Shown: positions 8,701 through 17,657, counted from the stretch's first letter. The stretch: DNA of 29,469 nt from Leptotrichia sp. HSP-536 (GCF_041199985.1 NZ_CP165649.1:1-29469), one strand, 5' to 3'. Notes: generated from the sequence alone by a model not told the origin. Program-made: numbers and translations.

Positions 8701-11700
8701 AATAATAAAGATAAAAGTATTTATGGTGGAAATACTCTGATAATCAAAGGTTCTGAAATTTTGAATGATGAAGGTGAGATTCTTGGCGGGAATATGGATC
8801 TGAATGCTTCTAAAATCACTAATAATGTTGGAACTGTTCAGTCAACTGGGGATATTTTTGTTACTTCAAATGATTTTCAGAATATTGGAAGAGTATCAAA
8901 TCTTGGAAGTTATGAAAAATACTATGAAACTTGGGATAATAGAATTTTAACTGAAAATGAGGTAAAAACTCTTTGGATTGATAGTGATAAGGATAGGGAG
9001 ACGGTTACTAAAAACAAAGGTAAAAGATGGATGGGCTTTAGAGCAAGATACATTGACAAGCTGAAGAACAGACAGAATACATCCAGTAAAATACCGTCAT
9101 TGCTGCTTTCACAGGATGAAAATACATTGAAGCAGTTGACGCAGACTCACACAACGATACAGACAGGAACAGCTGAAATCCCTCAAAAGGCGTTGAAGGG
9201 GAAAATAAAAAGCAATGCAACTACGGAATATGGAAAAATGATCGCTTCTGGAAATATCATAATTAATTCAGGAGATGTTAAAAATAAGGACAGCTTAATC
9301 TCTGGTGGGGGATTAGTTAATATTAATGCAACAAATTTTGAAAACTCTGTAACTCTGGGAAATGCTGTAAAACTTAAGGACGGAGTGGAAAAAATAAATT
9401 ATGAAAAGTGGAAAGCAAAACATGGAGTCCAATGGAAATTAAGGGCATATTATAATAGGGATCTTGTTGATGGTGGAATCGGATATGAAAGTGGACAGCC
9501 TTCCATCATTGAAGGAGCTGTAGTAAATGTAAATGCTCCAAATATCATAAAAAATTCTATTGAAGCAGGAAACGGAAAAGTACTGAATAATGGTGGGGCA
9601 ACTGGTAGAGCCTTGATTTTTTCAAATTCAATAGGAATTAACAAAGGGACTGGTTCAGCAAATGGAGTGGTTCAGGTTGCTGGAAATGCTTTACTATCCA
9701 AAGTAAATAGCGGCTTTAATGGAAATTTACAGGTTAATGGCAGCGGCAATAATAGCTTTGACAGGGCAATACAAATTTCAGGAAATAATTCAGTTATTCA
9801 AAATATTAAAAAAACTGGAACAATTGATGTAAACCCGCTATTAAGCAGTGCAATGTTTACGATGAATATGAGTCCATCTTCAAAATATCTTCTAGAAACT
9901 CGTTCAAAATACATAAGTCTAGGTCAATATTATGGAAGCGACTACTTTACTTCAAGAGTTGGGTATTCAGAAATTTGGGATAGAAGTAAAAGATTAGGGG
10001 ATGCTTTTTACGAAAATCAATTGCTTACAAGAGCTTTAAATGAAAAGCTTGGAACAAGCTTTTTGAATGGAAAGTCTAATCAGGAATTGATTCAGTCAAT
10101 GATGGATAATGCGGCTGATGAAAAAGCAAGGCTTGGTCTTGTTGTTGGTCAGGCATTGACTCAGGATCAGATAAATGCCTTAAATGAAGATATTATCTGG
10201 TATGTTTCAAAGGAAGTGAATGGAGTCAGTGTTTTGACACCGCAAATTTACTTGTCAAGCAGAACTAGGGAAAGCATAAGCGATGACACTAGAAATAGAC
10301 TTGGTGGAATAAATGGAACTTATGTCAAGACTAAAGATTTTGTAAATGACGGGACAAAATGGGGTAATGGTGGAGTTACCTATGTTGAAGCAAATACTGT
10401 GAGAAATGAGACTACAACAAATCTTCTTTCTGAAATTTCAGGAGATAGAACATTCATAAGTTCAGTTGGAAATATTGAAAATATCGGAGGAAAAATAAAA
10501 GGAAATGAAGTTGTAGGTTTAATTTCTGAAAATGGAAATGTAATCAACAATACAACCAAAAGAAAAGTAGGATTCAATAATGGCGAGTTTGACAGAAGCT
10601 GGCATGAAGAAATAGGTTCAATTGGGCAAATTTCTTCAAATGGCTTAACTTTTATTAAGGGTAACAGCTATGAGTCAACAGGCGGAATTCTAAACACAAA
10701 TCATCTTGAACTTGATGTAAATAAATTCAATGTATCAGCATTGTCTTTAAGCGGTGAAGATAAATTTGGTAAAGGCAGCAATAATTACACCAAATATGGT
10801 GCAACAGAACATTTAGGCGGAGAAGTAACTGCAAATTCTACTTCAGGAAGAATAGGAGATTTGAACCTTGCAGGCTCAGCATTTATTGGCGGGGATACAC
10901 AAGGTCTGAAAATTGGGAAAGTGAATGTGGAATCCGTTGTAAACAGTTATGACTTGGAGTCAAAACAGACAAATAAGAATACGGTTTCTAAAAGCAGTAC
11001 ATACATAAAATCTCATCAGGAAGAAAATGTTGCAGGAAATTTACAGCTTAGCGGAGCAAGAATTGAAGGAAACTTGACAGGAATCGGAAGTAACATTGAT
11101 TTAGGTGAAAATACCTTTGTTGGCGGAAAATTGACAACAGATTCGAGAGAATTACATAATAGTTTTTATGAAAAAAATACGTCCAGAGGATTTAGTGCAG
11201 GAATTAGTCATGGAACGGCTTCATTAAATTATGGAAAATCAAGCAGCACCTATGATGAAAAAGATACGATAAATGCCAAATCAAATTTAAGAATTGGCGA
11301 TGGAAGTGTGCTAAATAACGGAGCAGAAATTACAGCCACAAACTTTGAATATGGAAACATCCAGATTAATAACGGCGATGTAAAATATGGTGCAAGAATA
11401 GATACAAGAGATGTAAAAACTGCTTCAAGAAGTAGTAATTTTGGCGTGTCAGTTGGAATAAACAGTCCGATTAAGGACAGAATTAAGCAGGCCGCAGGGG
11501 CTGTAAGCCAAGTCAAGAATGGCGATACGGCAGGCGGAGCTATGGAAGCGGTAAATGCGGCAGCTGGTACAATTAAAGGACTTTCGGAAAATATTACAAA
11601 GCGTGATGGCACAAGAGCCACAATGAATGACATTGAAAAAGGAGATTTCAAGGTAAATAACGACTTTTATGTAAGCGGAAATATACGTGCAGGATTTAAC

Positions 11701-14700
11701 AAGTCAAAATCCAGTACAGCTTCACATACTGAAAGTGCGGCTGTTACGACAATGAAGCCTTTAAATGAAAATTCGAGTATCACATACAATAACGTAAATA
11801 ACATAACTTATCAGGGAACACAGGCACAAGGCGGCACATTTATTTACAACAATGTTGCCAATATCCAAAAAGAGGCAGTCGAGTTAAGAAACAGCTACAG
11901 CTCTGAAAGTTCAGGTTTTGGAGTGGGAGTAAGTGCTGGAATAGGCTCAAACGGACAAATAAAGCCAAACGGAATTAGCGGAAATGTTTCCACAAACAGA
12001 AGCAATCAGAATACAGTTGAAACTGTCTATGCAAATGGAAACTTCAAGAATGTAAATGAAGTCCATAATAATACAGGTTCAATGACATTATCTGGATTTA
12101 ATCAGGAAGGCGGAAAAGTAACAGGTAATATCGGTAAACTGATTGTAGAAAGCAGACAGAACACAAGTACTACAACAGGAAGCTCAAGTGGAATAGGCGT
12201 AGGAATAAGTGCAAATGGAATGCCAAGTTCCGTAAATGTAAGCGGAAGCAAAACTAATGGAAACAGGGCATTTGTAGATAATCAAAGTTCATTTATTGTT
12301 GGAGAGGGAAGCGATTTACACATTGGAACATTAGATAATACAGCTGGAATTATTGGAAAAGAAGGAAATTCTAAATTAACGGTTGATAAATATACTGGAC
12401 ACGATTTGCAAAATAAAGATGAAATGACTATAAATGGTGCTTCGATAGGAGTTTCTATTGGAAATAATTCATCAAGGCTATCAAATATTGGAATAAGTTC
12501 TGAAAATAGAGATAAACAAGGAATCACAAGAAATACCGTAATTGGAGATGTTGAAATAGGACAAGCTTCGGGAGATCCGATAAATAGAGATAGAGCAAAA
12601 GCAAATGAAATAACAAAAGATACTCACAGCAAAACTAATGTCAATGTAGAAAGTCAAACACTTGATTATTTAGCTAATCCGGAAAAATTCAAGCAAGATT
12701 TGGATATAGCAATACTTGAAGGACAAATAACAGCTGACGGAGCTATCAAAAAAATAGAAAATATTGTAAATGGTAGAAAAAATAGTGATATTGGAGATCC
12801 TGAAATACGAAAATTTGAGGATATGAAAGATTATTATTTAAGAGCCAAAACAGCTCCTGATATTGATTTATTAGTAAAAGCGGATTTAAGTGATAAAGAA
12901 GTTCAGGAACAATTAGGAATAGGTGGCAAATTTAATCCGGATGACCCTAATTTACCTCAAAAAGTAAAAGACAGAATAGCAGACGCAAGAAAAAACCAAG
13001 GTAAAGAAATCCCTTATTTTTATGATAAAGTAACAGGGAAAATCTATATAAACGAAAACGCTGATGTGAATACAGTAAAAGCAGGAATTGCAAGGGAATG
13101 GGCTATTAGAGAACAACTTGAAGCAGGAAACGGAAAGGAAAATAACGAAGGTAAGCCAAAAGCAACAGTAGCTGGAGAAATAGCCTATAACGAAGTAATG
13201 AAAAGGACTAAAGGGCAAGACAATAGTGGTGTATTTAGTGGTCTTGATTATGGACAGTTGGATGAGAATAGTGAGATTACTGCTGATTTTACTTGGAAAC
13301 ATTTAAAAAAAGGTGGAAAAGCTCTTATAAGAATAGGAACTAAATATTTTTCTGGAGACAAAAAAGGGGCAGAAGCTGAATTTAACCAGTTAAAAAAAGA
13401 TACAACAAGAGTTTTAAAGAGAGATTATGATGACTATAAGGCGGGAGGAGATCGTAGAAAAAAAGTTGTAGCAGAATCAACACAAGCTATTGTAACAGGA
13501 GTTAAACATTTTTTACCCAAACCAACAAAATCTAATAAATCATCGGGTAGAGGTAAGGGGAAAGGAAATGGTAAAACTTCTACTCCTCCTAAGAAAAAAA
13601 CAGATGGGCCAACTTTAGGAGATAGGTTAAGAAAAGCGGGAGAAGGAGGACTAGATATAGTAACAGGTGGTCTTACTGGTGCTGGAGGTGTGGCTTTAAT
13701 AGGTGCTTCAGAAGGAGTGGATTATGTTACAATTGGAGGCTCAGTTGTACCTTCTTTACCTGTAAAAATTGCTGGTGGAACTGCAGTTGTTGTTGGAGGA
13801 AATAAAGCATTTCACGGACTTATGAAAATTGGAGATGCTATATTTGGAAATAAAGAGCAAGTAAACGGACCATCGTTGAATCCTTTAAGAGATACAGTAG
13901 GAGCACTTACAAAACACCCTGAACTTTATGATACTTTTGAATTTTTTACGGAAATAGGAGTTGCTTCTATAGCACCTATTACAGTGGGAGGAGTTCCCAA
14001 AACCTCTACTAAAAACTCAAATAGTAATTCAACTATATCAGGAAAAAGTAATTCTCAAAATCATAATTGGAACCTAAATGGTAAAAGTGGAGACTATTTA
14101 GACAAAACAACAAGAAAAGTAAAAGTTACTCCAAATATCACAGAAACAATAAAAAATTCAAATATAAATGCTTCTAAAAGTACAAACTGGGGATTAGGTA
14201 ATCTTAATTCTAAAAATATAATGGATACCACAGTTGGAAGTTATTTAAACAATTTGAACAGTAAAGTAAATAATAATAAATCTTATGACCCAACACCAAA
14301 ACTTGATTACAATAAACCTTTAGATAATTCATTATATAAAGGGGTAAAAAATACTGATGGTAATTATGGGTTAGGTAGAGAAAATGAGTGGAATTTTAAT
14401 ACTTGGTATAAGACTCCTTATATTGAAACTGGAAATATAAGGAAAGAACTCATATCTTCTAGTTCATCTAAATTATACAGTGTTGTTCCTGAAATGCATG
14501 AATTAGATAAGGGAAGATATACTTTTAGACCAAATGAAACTGGATATGTGAAGAATCCAACAGCACAGAATATAACAAATTATATAAATAATACAAATTA
14601 TTTAGGAACAGGTGGAAAGAAAGGAGCCTTGAATGGACAATATATGTATGTTGTAGATGCCAATAATAATATTATAATTGGAAATAGAGCAACAGGGATG

Positions 14701-14949
14701 GTTTCTGGTCTTATAGATACAGATTCATTACCTCATCCGACATTAATAGGCGGCTTTAATCCGCAAGTACAAGGTGCTGGAATTGTAACTATTCAAGGTG
14801 GAAAAATAATCAAAGTGGATAATGCCAGTGGACATTTTAGACCTGATTCAAGTTCATTAGGTAAAGTTGAAGAATTATTTTTAAATAAAGTCCCAGATAA
14901 ATATTATGATAGAAAATTTGAGGGATTTATTCCGTATGAAAAGGAGTGA
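5704..14949 (+). CDS. TpsA giant exoprotein, main body with variable C-terminal tip (frameshifted from its N-terminus)
   Basis: This is the remaining 3081 residues of the TpsA begun at 5312; the frame is open from 5674 and the GTG at 5704 is not a credible start. In order: the second half of the TPS domain (ILSNENGIYLNG and on); a repeat-rich beta-helix (about 5-rung, 103-residue super-repeats from 6637); further FHA-like rungs; a non-repetitive insert (~8900-9230, rich in Lys/Trp); haemagglutinin repeats (~11000-12500); a pretoxin-like region with Gly/Ala-rich hydrophobic stretches (~13600-13850); and a C-terminal tip. The last ~100 residues have LPHPTLIGG, GAGIVTIQGGKI and DNASGHFRPD, a pattern I know from tips of polymorphic secreted proteins, but I cannot name its activity. 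A small gene starts 5 nt after the stop, as expected for a cognate immunity gene. The 5' half looks richer in G and C than the last 2.5 kb, consistent with a swapped tip. It lacks a signal peptide unless joined to the fragment before it. Confidence 0.85.
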   Translation: MNVILSNENGIYLNGAGTINIKNFIPTTGRVKLKDGDVIGIDVEKGRVVIGANGFDATNTDYVNVIAKAMELQGNLVGNKVDVTLGENTVDSSGTVTSKNGINSVAIDASNLGSMYAGQIKIVSTDKGAGVNSSGLIYSRDTKLEITADGKINVAKIKGDGIEISGTEYAQSELASSDRGINVNASKIKLSGETQAAGDINLNGNTQNNSKIYSEGNFNTRSLLNTGDINVAGNFKADDFKNVLAAVNTGGNLNVKNLENSGSIQVSKSTGIDGKLNNSGNLTSIEKITVKNDILNSGNISTNGDLSSKNAVSSGIIVANNFTTSNLQNDGKIFTNADLKTKYFKNTGEISAVGKISSDSMVSSGSIRTNEALDISGDLNNDGTLQSAKDITVSSNIKNSGKIYAGGNLSGKDTVSSGKIVSKNLRVNDLKNDGEIFTNEDLQAKNVTNTGKIASAGNISAKDLKTSGSIKSNRKVTVSGKLENDGDLEAVEDIKVSGNVRNTKEIATNGNFSGKNVVSKGKIISKNFESHDLENDGKILADGKVKARKVKNAGEISAAGDVSTDDLKTSGKISAKNLESEDLDNDGKISSNENVKARNIKNTGEIRAVGSISGNDLKTSGKVRTNKKITVSGELENGGDLESGKSLTVSKNIRNTGKIAVNEDISGKDTQNSGNMYSKNLKIDNLKNDGKVEVGNDLKTADIENTKDITAVGKISGGNVNNSGKILTNGTLDAKNVKNIGKIAAGSDVTSQRLENSGVLATNRNITTSDSMINNGNIEGKNLDITGLEFTNSGKISANNIRARVNDTKNDGSISSANDIDLTTNTLTNTKEMLAVNSINSNNATVSNSGKMASNGKILLNNSSITNIGEILSGEIYMQNAKKFDNTGTIKGNKTVLTTDQDLNLVGNLHGESLLEISGNNITNNGNTTGVGLIKISSNDFTNNKELASNAVIIDGRENVVNNNMITGNDGKINGNSITNNDLIAFDNYLEMNAKSKVLNNKDKSIYGGNTLIIKGSEILNDEGEILGGNMDLNASKITNNVGTVQSTGDIFVTSNDFQNIGRVSNLGSYEKYYETWDNRILTENEVKTLWIDSDKDRETVTKNKGKRWMGFRARYIDKLKNRQNTSSKIPSLLLSQDENTLKQLTQTHTTIQTGTAEIPQKALKGKIKSNATTEYGKMIASGNIIINSGDVKNKDSLISGGGLVNINATNFENSVTLGNAVKLKDGVEKINYEKWKAKHGVQWKLRAYYNRDLVDGGIGYESGQPSIIEGAVVNVNAPNIIKNSIEAGNGKVLNNGGATGRALIFSNSIGINKGTGSANGVVQVAGNALLSKVNSGFNGNLQVNGSGNNSFDRAIQISGNNSVIQNIKKTGTIDVNPLLSSAMFTMNMSPSSKYLLETRSKYISLGQYYGSDYFTSRVGYSEIWDRSKRLGDAFYENQLLTRALNEKLGTSFLNGKSNQELIQSMMDNAADEKARLGLVVGQALTQDQINALNEDIIWYVSKEVNGVSVLTPQIYLSSRTRESISDDTRNRLGGINGTYVKTKDFVNDGTKWGNGGVTYVEANTVRNETTTNLLSEISGDRTFISSVGNIENIGGKIKGNEVVGLISENGNVINNTTKRKVGFNNGEFDRSWHEEIGSIGQISSNGLTFIKGNSYESTGGILNTNHLELDVNKFNVSALSLSGEDKFGKGSNNYTKYGATEHLGGEVTANSTSGRIGDLNLAGSAFIGGDTQGLKIGKVNVESVVNSYDLESKQTNKNTVSKSSTYIKSHQEENVAGNLQLSGARIEGNLTGIGSNIDLGENTFVGGKLTTDSRELHNSFYEKNTSRGFSAGISHGTASLNYGKSSSTYDEKDTINAKSNLRIGDGSVLNNGAEITATNFEYGNIQINNGDVKYGARIDTRDVKTASRSSNFGVSVGINSPIKDRIKQAAGAVSQVKNGDTAGGAMEAVNAAAGTIKGLSENITKRDGTRATMNDIEKGDFKVNNDFYVSGNIRAGFNKSKSSTASHTESAAVTTMKPLNENSSITYNNVNNITYQGTQAQGGTFIYNNVANIQKEAVELRNSYSSESSGFGVGVSAGIGSNGQIKPNGISGNVSTNRSNQNTVETVYANGNFKNVNEVHNNTGSMTLSGFNQEGGKVTGNIGKLIVESRQNTSTTTGSSSGIGVGISANGMPSSVNVSGSKTNGNRAFVDNQSSFIVGEGSDLHIGTLDNTAGIIGKEGNSKLTVDKYTGHDLQNKDEMTINGASIGVSIGNNSSRLSNIGISSENRDKQGITRNTVIGDVEIGQASGDPINRDRAKANEITKDTHSKTNVNVESQTLDYLANPEKFKQDLDIAILEGQITADGAIKKIENIVNGRKNSDIGDPEIRKFEDMKDYYLRAKTAPDIDLLVKADLSDKEVQEQLGIGGKFNPDDPNLPQKVKDRIADARKNQGKEIPYFYDKVTGKIYINENADVNTVKAGIAREWAIREQLEAGNGKENNEGKPKATVAGEIAYNEVMKRTKGQDNSGVFSGLDYGQLDENSEITADFTWKHLKKGGKALIRIGTKYFSGDKKGAEAEFNQLKKDTTRVLKRDYDDYKAGGDRRKKVVAESTQAIVTGVKHFLPKPTKSNKSSGRGKGKGNGKTSTPPKKKTDGPTLGDRLRKAGEGGLDIVTGGLTGAGGVALIGASEGVDYVTIGGSVVPSLPVKIAGGTAVVVGGNKAFHGLMKIGDAIFGNKEQVNGPSLNPLRDTVGALTKHPELYDTFEFFTEIGVASIAPITVGGVPKTSTKNSNSNSTISGKSNSQNHNWNLNGKSGDYLDKTTRKVKVTPNITETIKNSNINASKSTNWGLGNLNSKNIMDTTVGSYLNNLNSKVNNNKSYDPTPKLDYNKPLDNSLYKGVKNTDGNYGLGRENEWNFNTWYKTPYIETGNIRKELISSSSSKLYSVVPEMHELDKGRYTFRPNETGYVKNPTAQNITNYINNTNYLGTGGKKGALNGQYMYVVDANNNIIIGNRATGMVSGLIDTDSLPHPTLIGGFNPQVQGAGIVTIQGGKIIKVDNASGHFRPDSSSLGKVEELFLNKVPDKYYDRKFEGFIPYEKE
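6637..7980 (+). repeat. Intragenic 309-bp super-repeats in tpsA
   Basis: Corresponding Val codons of the motif V-S-(S/K)-G start at 6637, 6946 and 7255, an exact 309-base (103-residue) period. The next equivalent position is at 7714, 459 bases on, so that unit carries an extra 150 bases (50 residues), itself a partial duplicate (ENDGKI and LKTSGK occur twice). Each unit contains about five ~20-residue beta-helix rungs ending in N-x-G-K/E-I. Such DNA can expand or contract by recombination. Confidence 0.8.
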
Positions 14950-14954
14950 AATAA

Positions 14955-15353
14955 ATGAAACAAAATTATTTAGGAACCTATGGAGTATTAAAAGATATAT
15001 CAAATAAATTAAATTACATTTATCTTGAAGATTTGGAAAAATCAAATGAAAATCTTGGAGTAACGATATTGAAATGTATAGAAGAAAAAAAAGAATATAT
15101 AGTAGTACAATCATTAGGAGGAAAGGCAAAATTTCGACTAAAGCGAGAAGTGTATGAAATAAAAGATAAACCTAAATTCAATATTGGAGATAGAATCAGA
15201 TTGTTTAAATATCCAGAACTTGAAGCTAATGTAAGAAAGATTTGTTGGCATAATAAGGATAAAAGAATTTATTATCTTCTTAATGTTGAAAATGATAAAA
15301 GAAAAAGTGCAAGCAGATATTATGAAGATGATAATAAGTTTGAAAAAATATAA
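14955..15353 (+). CDS. Probable immunity protein to the TpsA C-terminal tip
   Basis: This encodes a 132-residue, soluble, charged protein with no signal peptide or membrane segment. Its GGAG ribosome site (14942-14945) lies inside the last codons of tpsA and the ATG is 5 nt past the tpsA stop, so the two are almost certainly co-translated. The C-terminal half has FNIGDRIRLF, a conserved-looking ICWHNKDKRIYYLLNV block and a basic KSASRYYEDD end, a pattern I associate with small proteins of unknown function in oral bacteria. The immunity role is inferred from position, as in CdiA/CdiI loci, and not from a recognised domain. Confidence 0.65.
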   Translation: MKQNYLGTYGVLKDISNKLNYIYLEDLEKSNENLGVTILKCIEEKKEYIVVQSLGGKAKFRLKREVYEIKDKPKFNIGDRIRLFKYPELEANVRKICWHNKDKRIYYLLNVENDKRKSASRYYEDDNKFEKI

Positions 15354-15372
15354 GTAAAATAAGGGATAGTCC

Positions 15373-15510
15373 AGAATTTTGTGTAAACTCAAAATATAAT
15401 GGGTGTGTAAAAATTTTTGTGTAAACCTCTAAATAATATATGGTAAAATAACTATATAATATTTGGAGGTTTTTATTATGGCTAAAAAAAATCTTTCTGT
15501 TAAAATATAG
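15373..15510 (+). mobile_element. IS256-family element remnant, left end and first codons
   Basis: The sequence TTTTGTGTAAACTC near 15377 and TTTTTGTGTAAACCTC near 15412 look like terminal sequences of an IS256-type element. A TATAAT-like box and GGAGGT then precede an ATG at 15478 whose frame (MAKKNLSVKI) stops after 10 codons. The middle of the transposase is missing; its C-terminus resumes at about 15580. Confidence 0.55.
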
Positions 15511-15578
15511 TTATATATTTAATAATCTGAACAGAAGAAGTGAAAGTTGCTTATAAATAGAGGTTTAAAGTAAGGTGT

Positions 15579-15698
15579 GGAAATGAGTTGACAACATACT
15601 TTAAATATGATACAAAGATAAGAAAGCTGATATATACGACAAACCCTATAGAAAGCTTAAACAGACAATTAAGAAAGTATACAAAAAGGAGCTTATAA
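15579..15698 (+). pseudogene. Mutator (IS256-family) transposase, C-terminal fragment
   Basis: In one frame the DNA reads NELTTYFKYDTKIRKLIYTT, followed directly by NPIESLNRQLRKYTK. This is the well-known end region of IS256/mutator transposases (the (A/P)IESLNRxLRK signature). It is cut off after KYTK, around 15686, where a different coding remnant begins. With the left-end piece at 15373-15510 it marks an internally deleted element. It cannot encode an active transposase. Confidence 0.8.
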
Positions 15699-16080
15699 TA
15701 TTGACATAAAACCTGATTCCAAAGGAGTAATTTATGGCGATGCAAATAACTTAAATAATATTGCATCTAATTCGCAATCAAAAGTTATTATAGAAAATCC
15801 TTTTGGATTTTATCCGTTAAATGAAGAAATTCAAAGAATAACCGCTGATAATGGATTGGTAAAAATAACAGGTACCCAAACTAATAAATATTTAAAATAT
15901 TACTTTACTAAATCATGGAACAATACAAGAAATATACCTGAATGTTTTTTAGTATGTAATTTCGGTGTTAAACAAGGACAACAAGGACTTACTACCAAAG
16001 GAGAACAGATTAAAACTGGAGTGTACCCAAAATCTTGGACAAATAATTTGAAAACTTGTTTTCTATTTATTAAAATTTAG
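15688..16080 (+). pseudogene. Orphan C-terminal tip (CdiA-CT-like) remnant
   Basis: A frame without its own ribosome site opens directly at the transposase junction (GAYNIDIKPDSKGVIYGD and on) and runs to TAG at 16078-16080. It has NPFGFYPLNEEIQRITADNG followed by a Lys/Asn-rich end. The lack of a start and the composition, like the tips of TPS exoproteins, suggest a displaced C-terminal module of an older tpsA allele, cut from its parent by the insertion element. The only candidate start is the TTG at 15856, with no convincing ribosome site. I do not recognise its activity; the toxin role is inference from context only. Confidence 0.45.
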
Positions 16081-16099
16081 TTTAAGAAAAGTAATTTGA

Positions 16100-16195
16100 A
16101 AAAAGTACATAGATGAATTTAAAATGTTAATTTTAGAATTATCAGAAGAAGGAAAAATAGAAATTATAAAAAAACAAAGCTATATTTTCAAATAA
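16100..16195 (+). pseudogene. Short reading-frame remnant, possibly the end of an orphan immunity gene
   Basis: Following a stop at 16097-16099, about 31 codons read KKYIDEFKMLILELSEEGKI and on to TAA at 16193-16195, merging into the terminator. There is no start codon with a ribosome site. Its place right after the orphan tip is where an immunity gene would sit. This is weak evidence. Confidence 0.3.
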
Positions 16196-16228
16196 TCGTT
16201 GTTGTAAAAGACAGCGGTTATTTTTTTT
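16191..16228 (+). terminator. Rho-independent terminator after the orphan module
   Basis: A 13-bp stem (AATAATCGTTGTT with GACAGCGGTTATT, including G-T pairs) and a 6-base loop lead into eight T residues. Because it overlaps the remnant stop codon, it probably ended an immunity gene transcript. Confidence 0.85.
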
Positions 16229-16261
16229 ATATTACATATAATTTGAATTTTTAAAACAACT

Positions 16262-16500
16262 TTTTACCCAATAAATTTTATAAAAATATTTGTTTAATTT
16301 ATTAAATTAGTTCCTTTTTATTATACCTATTTTATATATATCTTTTATATTATACCTTTTTAGGTACTTGCAAACAGCGATGAATAAAGGAGCTGAATGT
16401 GTTAAAAAACAACTTTTTACCCAATATTTTGACGTTTAAAACGACATTTTACCCACTTAAAAACGCTTTTTTACCCACTTAATAACAACTTTTTACCCAA
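16262..16500. repeat. Iterons of replicon D
   Basis: TTTTACCCA occurs at 16262, 16415, 16447, 16469 and 16491; the last three are exactly 22 bases apart and share flanking AACGAC/AACGCT/AACAACT sequence. They lie just upstream of the plus-strand rep gene. One of them contains AAACGACATTTTAC (16439-16452), the reverse complement of the solitary type 2 site of replicons A, B and C. Confidence 0.8.
16313..16380. other. AT-rich origin box of replicon D (degenerate, inverted copy)
   Basis: On the minus strand this reads TTTGCAAGTACCTAAAAAGG followed by ATAATATAAAAGATATATAT. That resembles the GCGGACACCTAAAAGATATA box of replicons A-C but without the perfect palindrome. Its inverted orientation agrees with the opposite direction of this rep gene. 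Confidence 0.5.
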
Positions 16501-16523
16501 AAATCACAGTATTTAGAACAACT

Positions 16524-16575
16524 AAATTTAAAACAGTAGTTATTAGTTGTTTTAAATTTGAAATTGTGGTATAAT
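16524..16575 (+). promoter_or_regulatory. rep D promoter with inverted-repeat operator
   Basis: TTGTTT (16547-16552), a 17-base spacer and TATAAT (16570-16575). A perfect 12-bp inverted repeat, AAATTTAAAACA (16524-16535) and TGTTTTAAATTT (16548-16559), covers the -35, which fits self-repression by Rep dimers as known for Rep_3 plasmids. Confidence 0.75.
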
Positions 16576-16600
16576 TAAATACATTAGGAGGTGTTTTTAA

Positions 16601-17524
16601 TTGAATGAAATTGTAAAATATAGAAATGAACTCAACAAAGTAGCATTAAGAAATTTTAAATCAAAAGAACTTGATTTATTTATTGCAATAATTAGTAGAA
16701 TGAGGAATAAGGAAGAAGAAGTTACATTTTCTTTTGATTATTTAAAAAATTTAATTCAGTATGAAACTTCAAATAGCATTGAAACATTTCATAAAGAATT
16801 AAAATCAATGTATAATAAATTGATAAAATGTGTTTATGGCTGGGAAACTGAAGATGAAATTGTTAGGTTTGTATTGTTTACAGAATATACAATAGATAAG
16901 AAAAATAAAACTGTCAAAGTGGGAGTTAATAAAAAATATTCTTGGGTGTTAAATGCGATAACAGATGGGTTATTTACTCGTTTTGAACTGGAAGAATTTG
17001 TAAGATTAAAGTCAAGCTACACCAAAGAGTTTTACAGAAGAATGAAACAGTTCAGAAGTACAGGCTTTTGGAGTGTTAATTTAGACGAGTTCAAAAGGTT
17101 AATGGACATTCCTGTAAATTATCGAATGTGTGATATTGATGTAAAAGTCTTAAAGCCGATACAAAAGGAACTTAAAGAAAAGTATGGGTTAAAAATTCAG
17201 AAAACGTATAACACAAAAGGAAGAGGACGTCCTGCCGTGTCAGGCTTCATTTTTACATTTCTGAAAGAAGAACCACAGTCCAGAGAAATTAAGGAAGAGA
17301 AAAAAGAAATTAAAACACCTGCCGACTTTTTCATTCACAGAAAAGTCAGAATGATGGACGGAGTAACTGGAATGTTTAACACCTTGACAATAAAGTCAAT
17401 AAATGAACAGAAGAATGGAATGGTAGTTGTTAAAATTCAAAATGTTGACGACTTTTATGAGCAGGAGTTTGCTTTTAACAGTATGGAACATTTTGAAAAT
17501 TGGTTTAGGAAATATGTGATATAA
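16601..17524 (+). CDS. Rep_3-family replication initiator (replicon D)
   Basis: This 307-residue initiator aligns with the other three Reps from its first residues (NEIVKYRNELNKVALRNF) through the central SSYTKEFYRRMKQFRSTGFW block and the second winged helix (FKRLMDIPVNYRMCDIDVKV). The start is TTG: AGGAGGTG (16586-16593) lies 7 bases before it, and the nearby ATG at 16605 is out of frame. The C-terminus differs from that of the others: instead of the Lys/Glu-rich tail it has a ~65-residue beta-rich segment (KVRMMDGVTG to FRKYVI). It is the most diverged of the four and the only one on the plus strand. It looks intact, with promoter, operator and iterons in place. Confidence 0.9.
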   Translation: MNEIVKYRNELNKVALRNFKSKELDLFIAIISRMRNKEEEVTFSFDYLKNLIQYETSNSIETFHKELKSMYNKLIKCVYGWETEDEIVRFVLFTEYTIDKKNKTVKVGVNKKYSWVLNAITDGLFTRFELEEFVRLKSSYTKEFYRRMKQFRSTGFWSVNLDEFKRLMDIPVNYRMCDIDVKVLKPIQKELKEKYGLKIQKTYNTKGRGRPAVSGFIFTFLKEEPQSREIKEEKKEIKTPADFFIHRKVRMMDGVTGMFNTLTIKSINEQKNGMVVVKIQNVDDFYEQEFAFNSMEHFENWFRKYVI

Positions 17525-17610
17525 AAAATTCAAAAATGATAGATACTTGTATTTATTTAGATTACAATTTTTTATTACTTTGGTACTTTTTAATACGAAA
17601 AGTTAATAAC

Positions 17611-17651
17611 AAAAAAGGCTATTTCATAAAATTAACTTTATAAAACAGCCT
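17611..17651 (-). terminator. Terminator of the toxin-antitoxin operon
   Basis: On the minus strand AGGCTGTTTTATAAAG folds back on its near-complement ending AGCCT and is followed by TTTTTT. It begins 7 bases past the toxin stop. Confidence 0.75.
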
Positions 17652-17657
17652 CAGTAT

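Noticed and set aside
15551..15766. Minus-strand frame across the IS256 fragment
   Set aside because: It is a shadow of the transposase C-terminus and the orphan tip on the plus strand.
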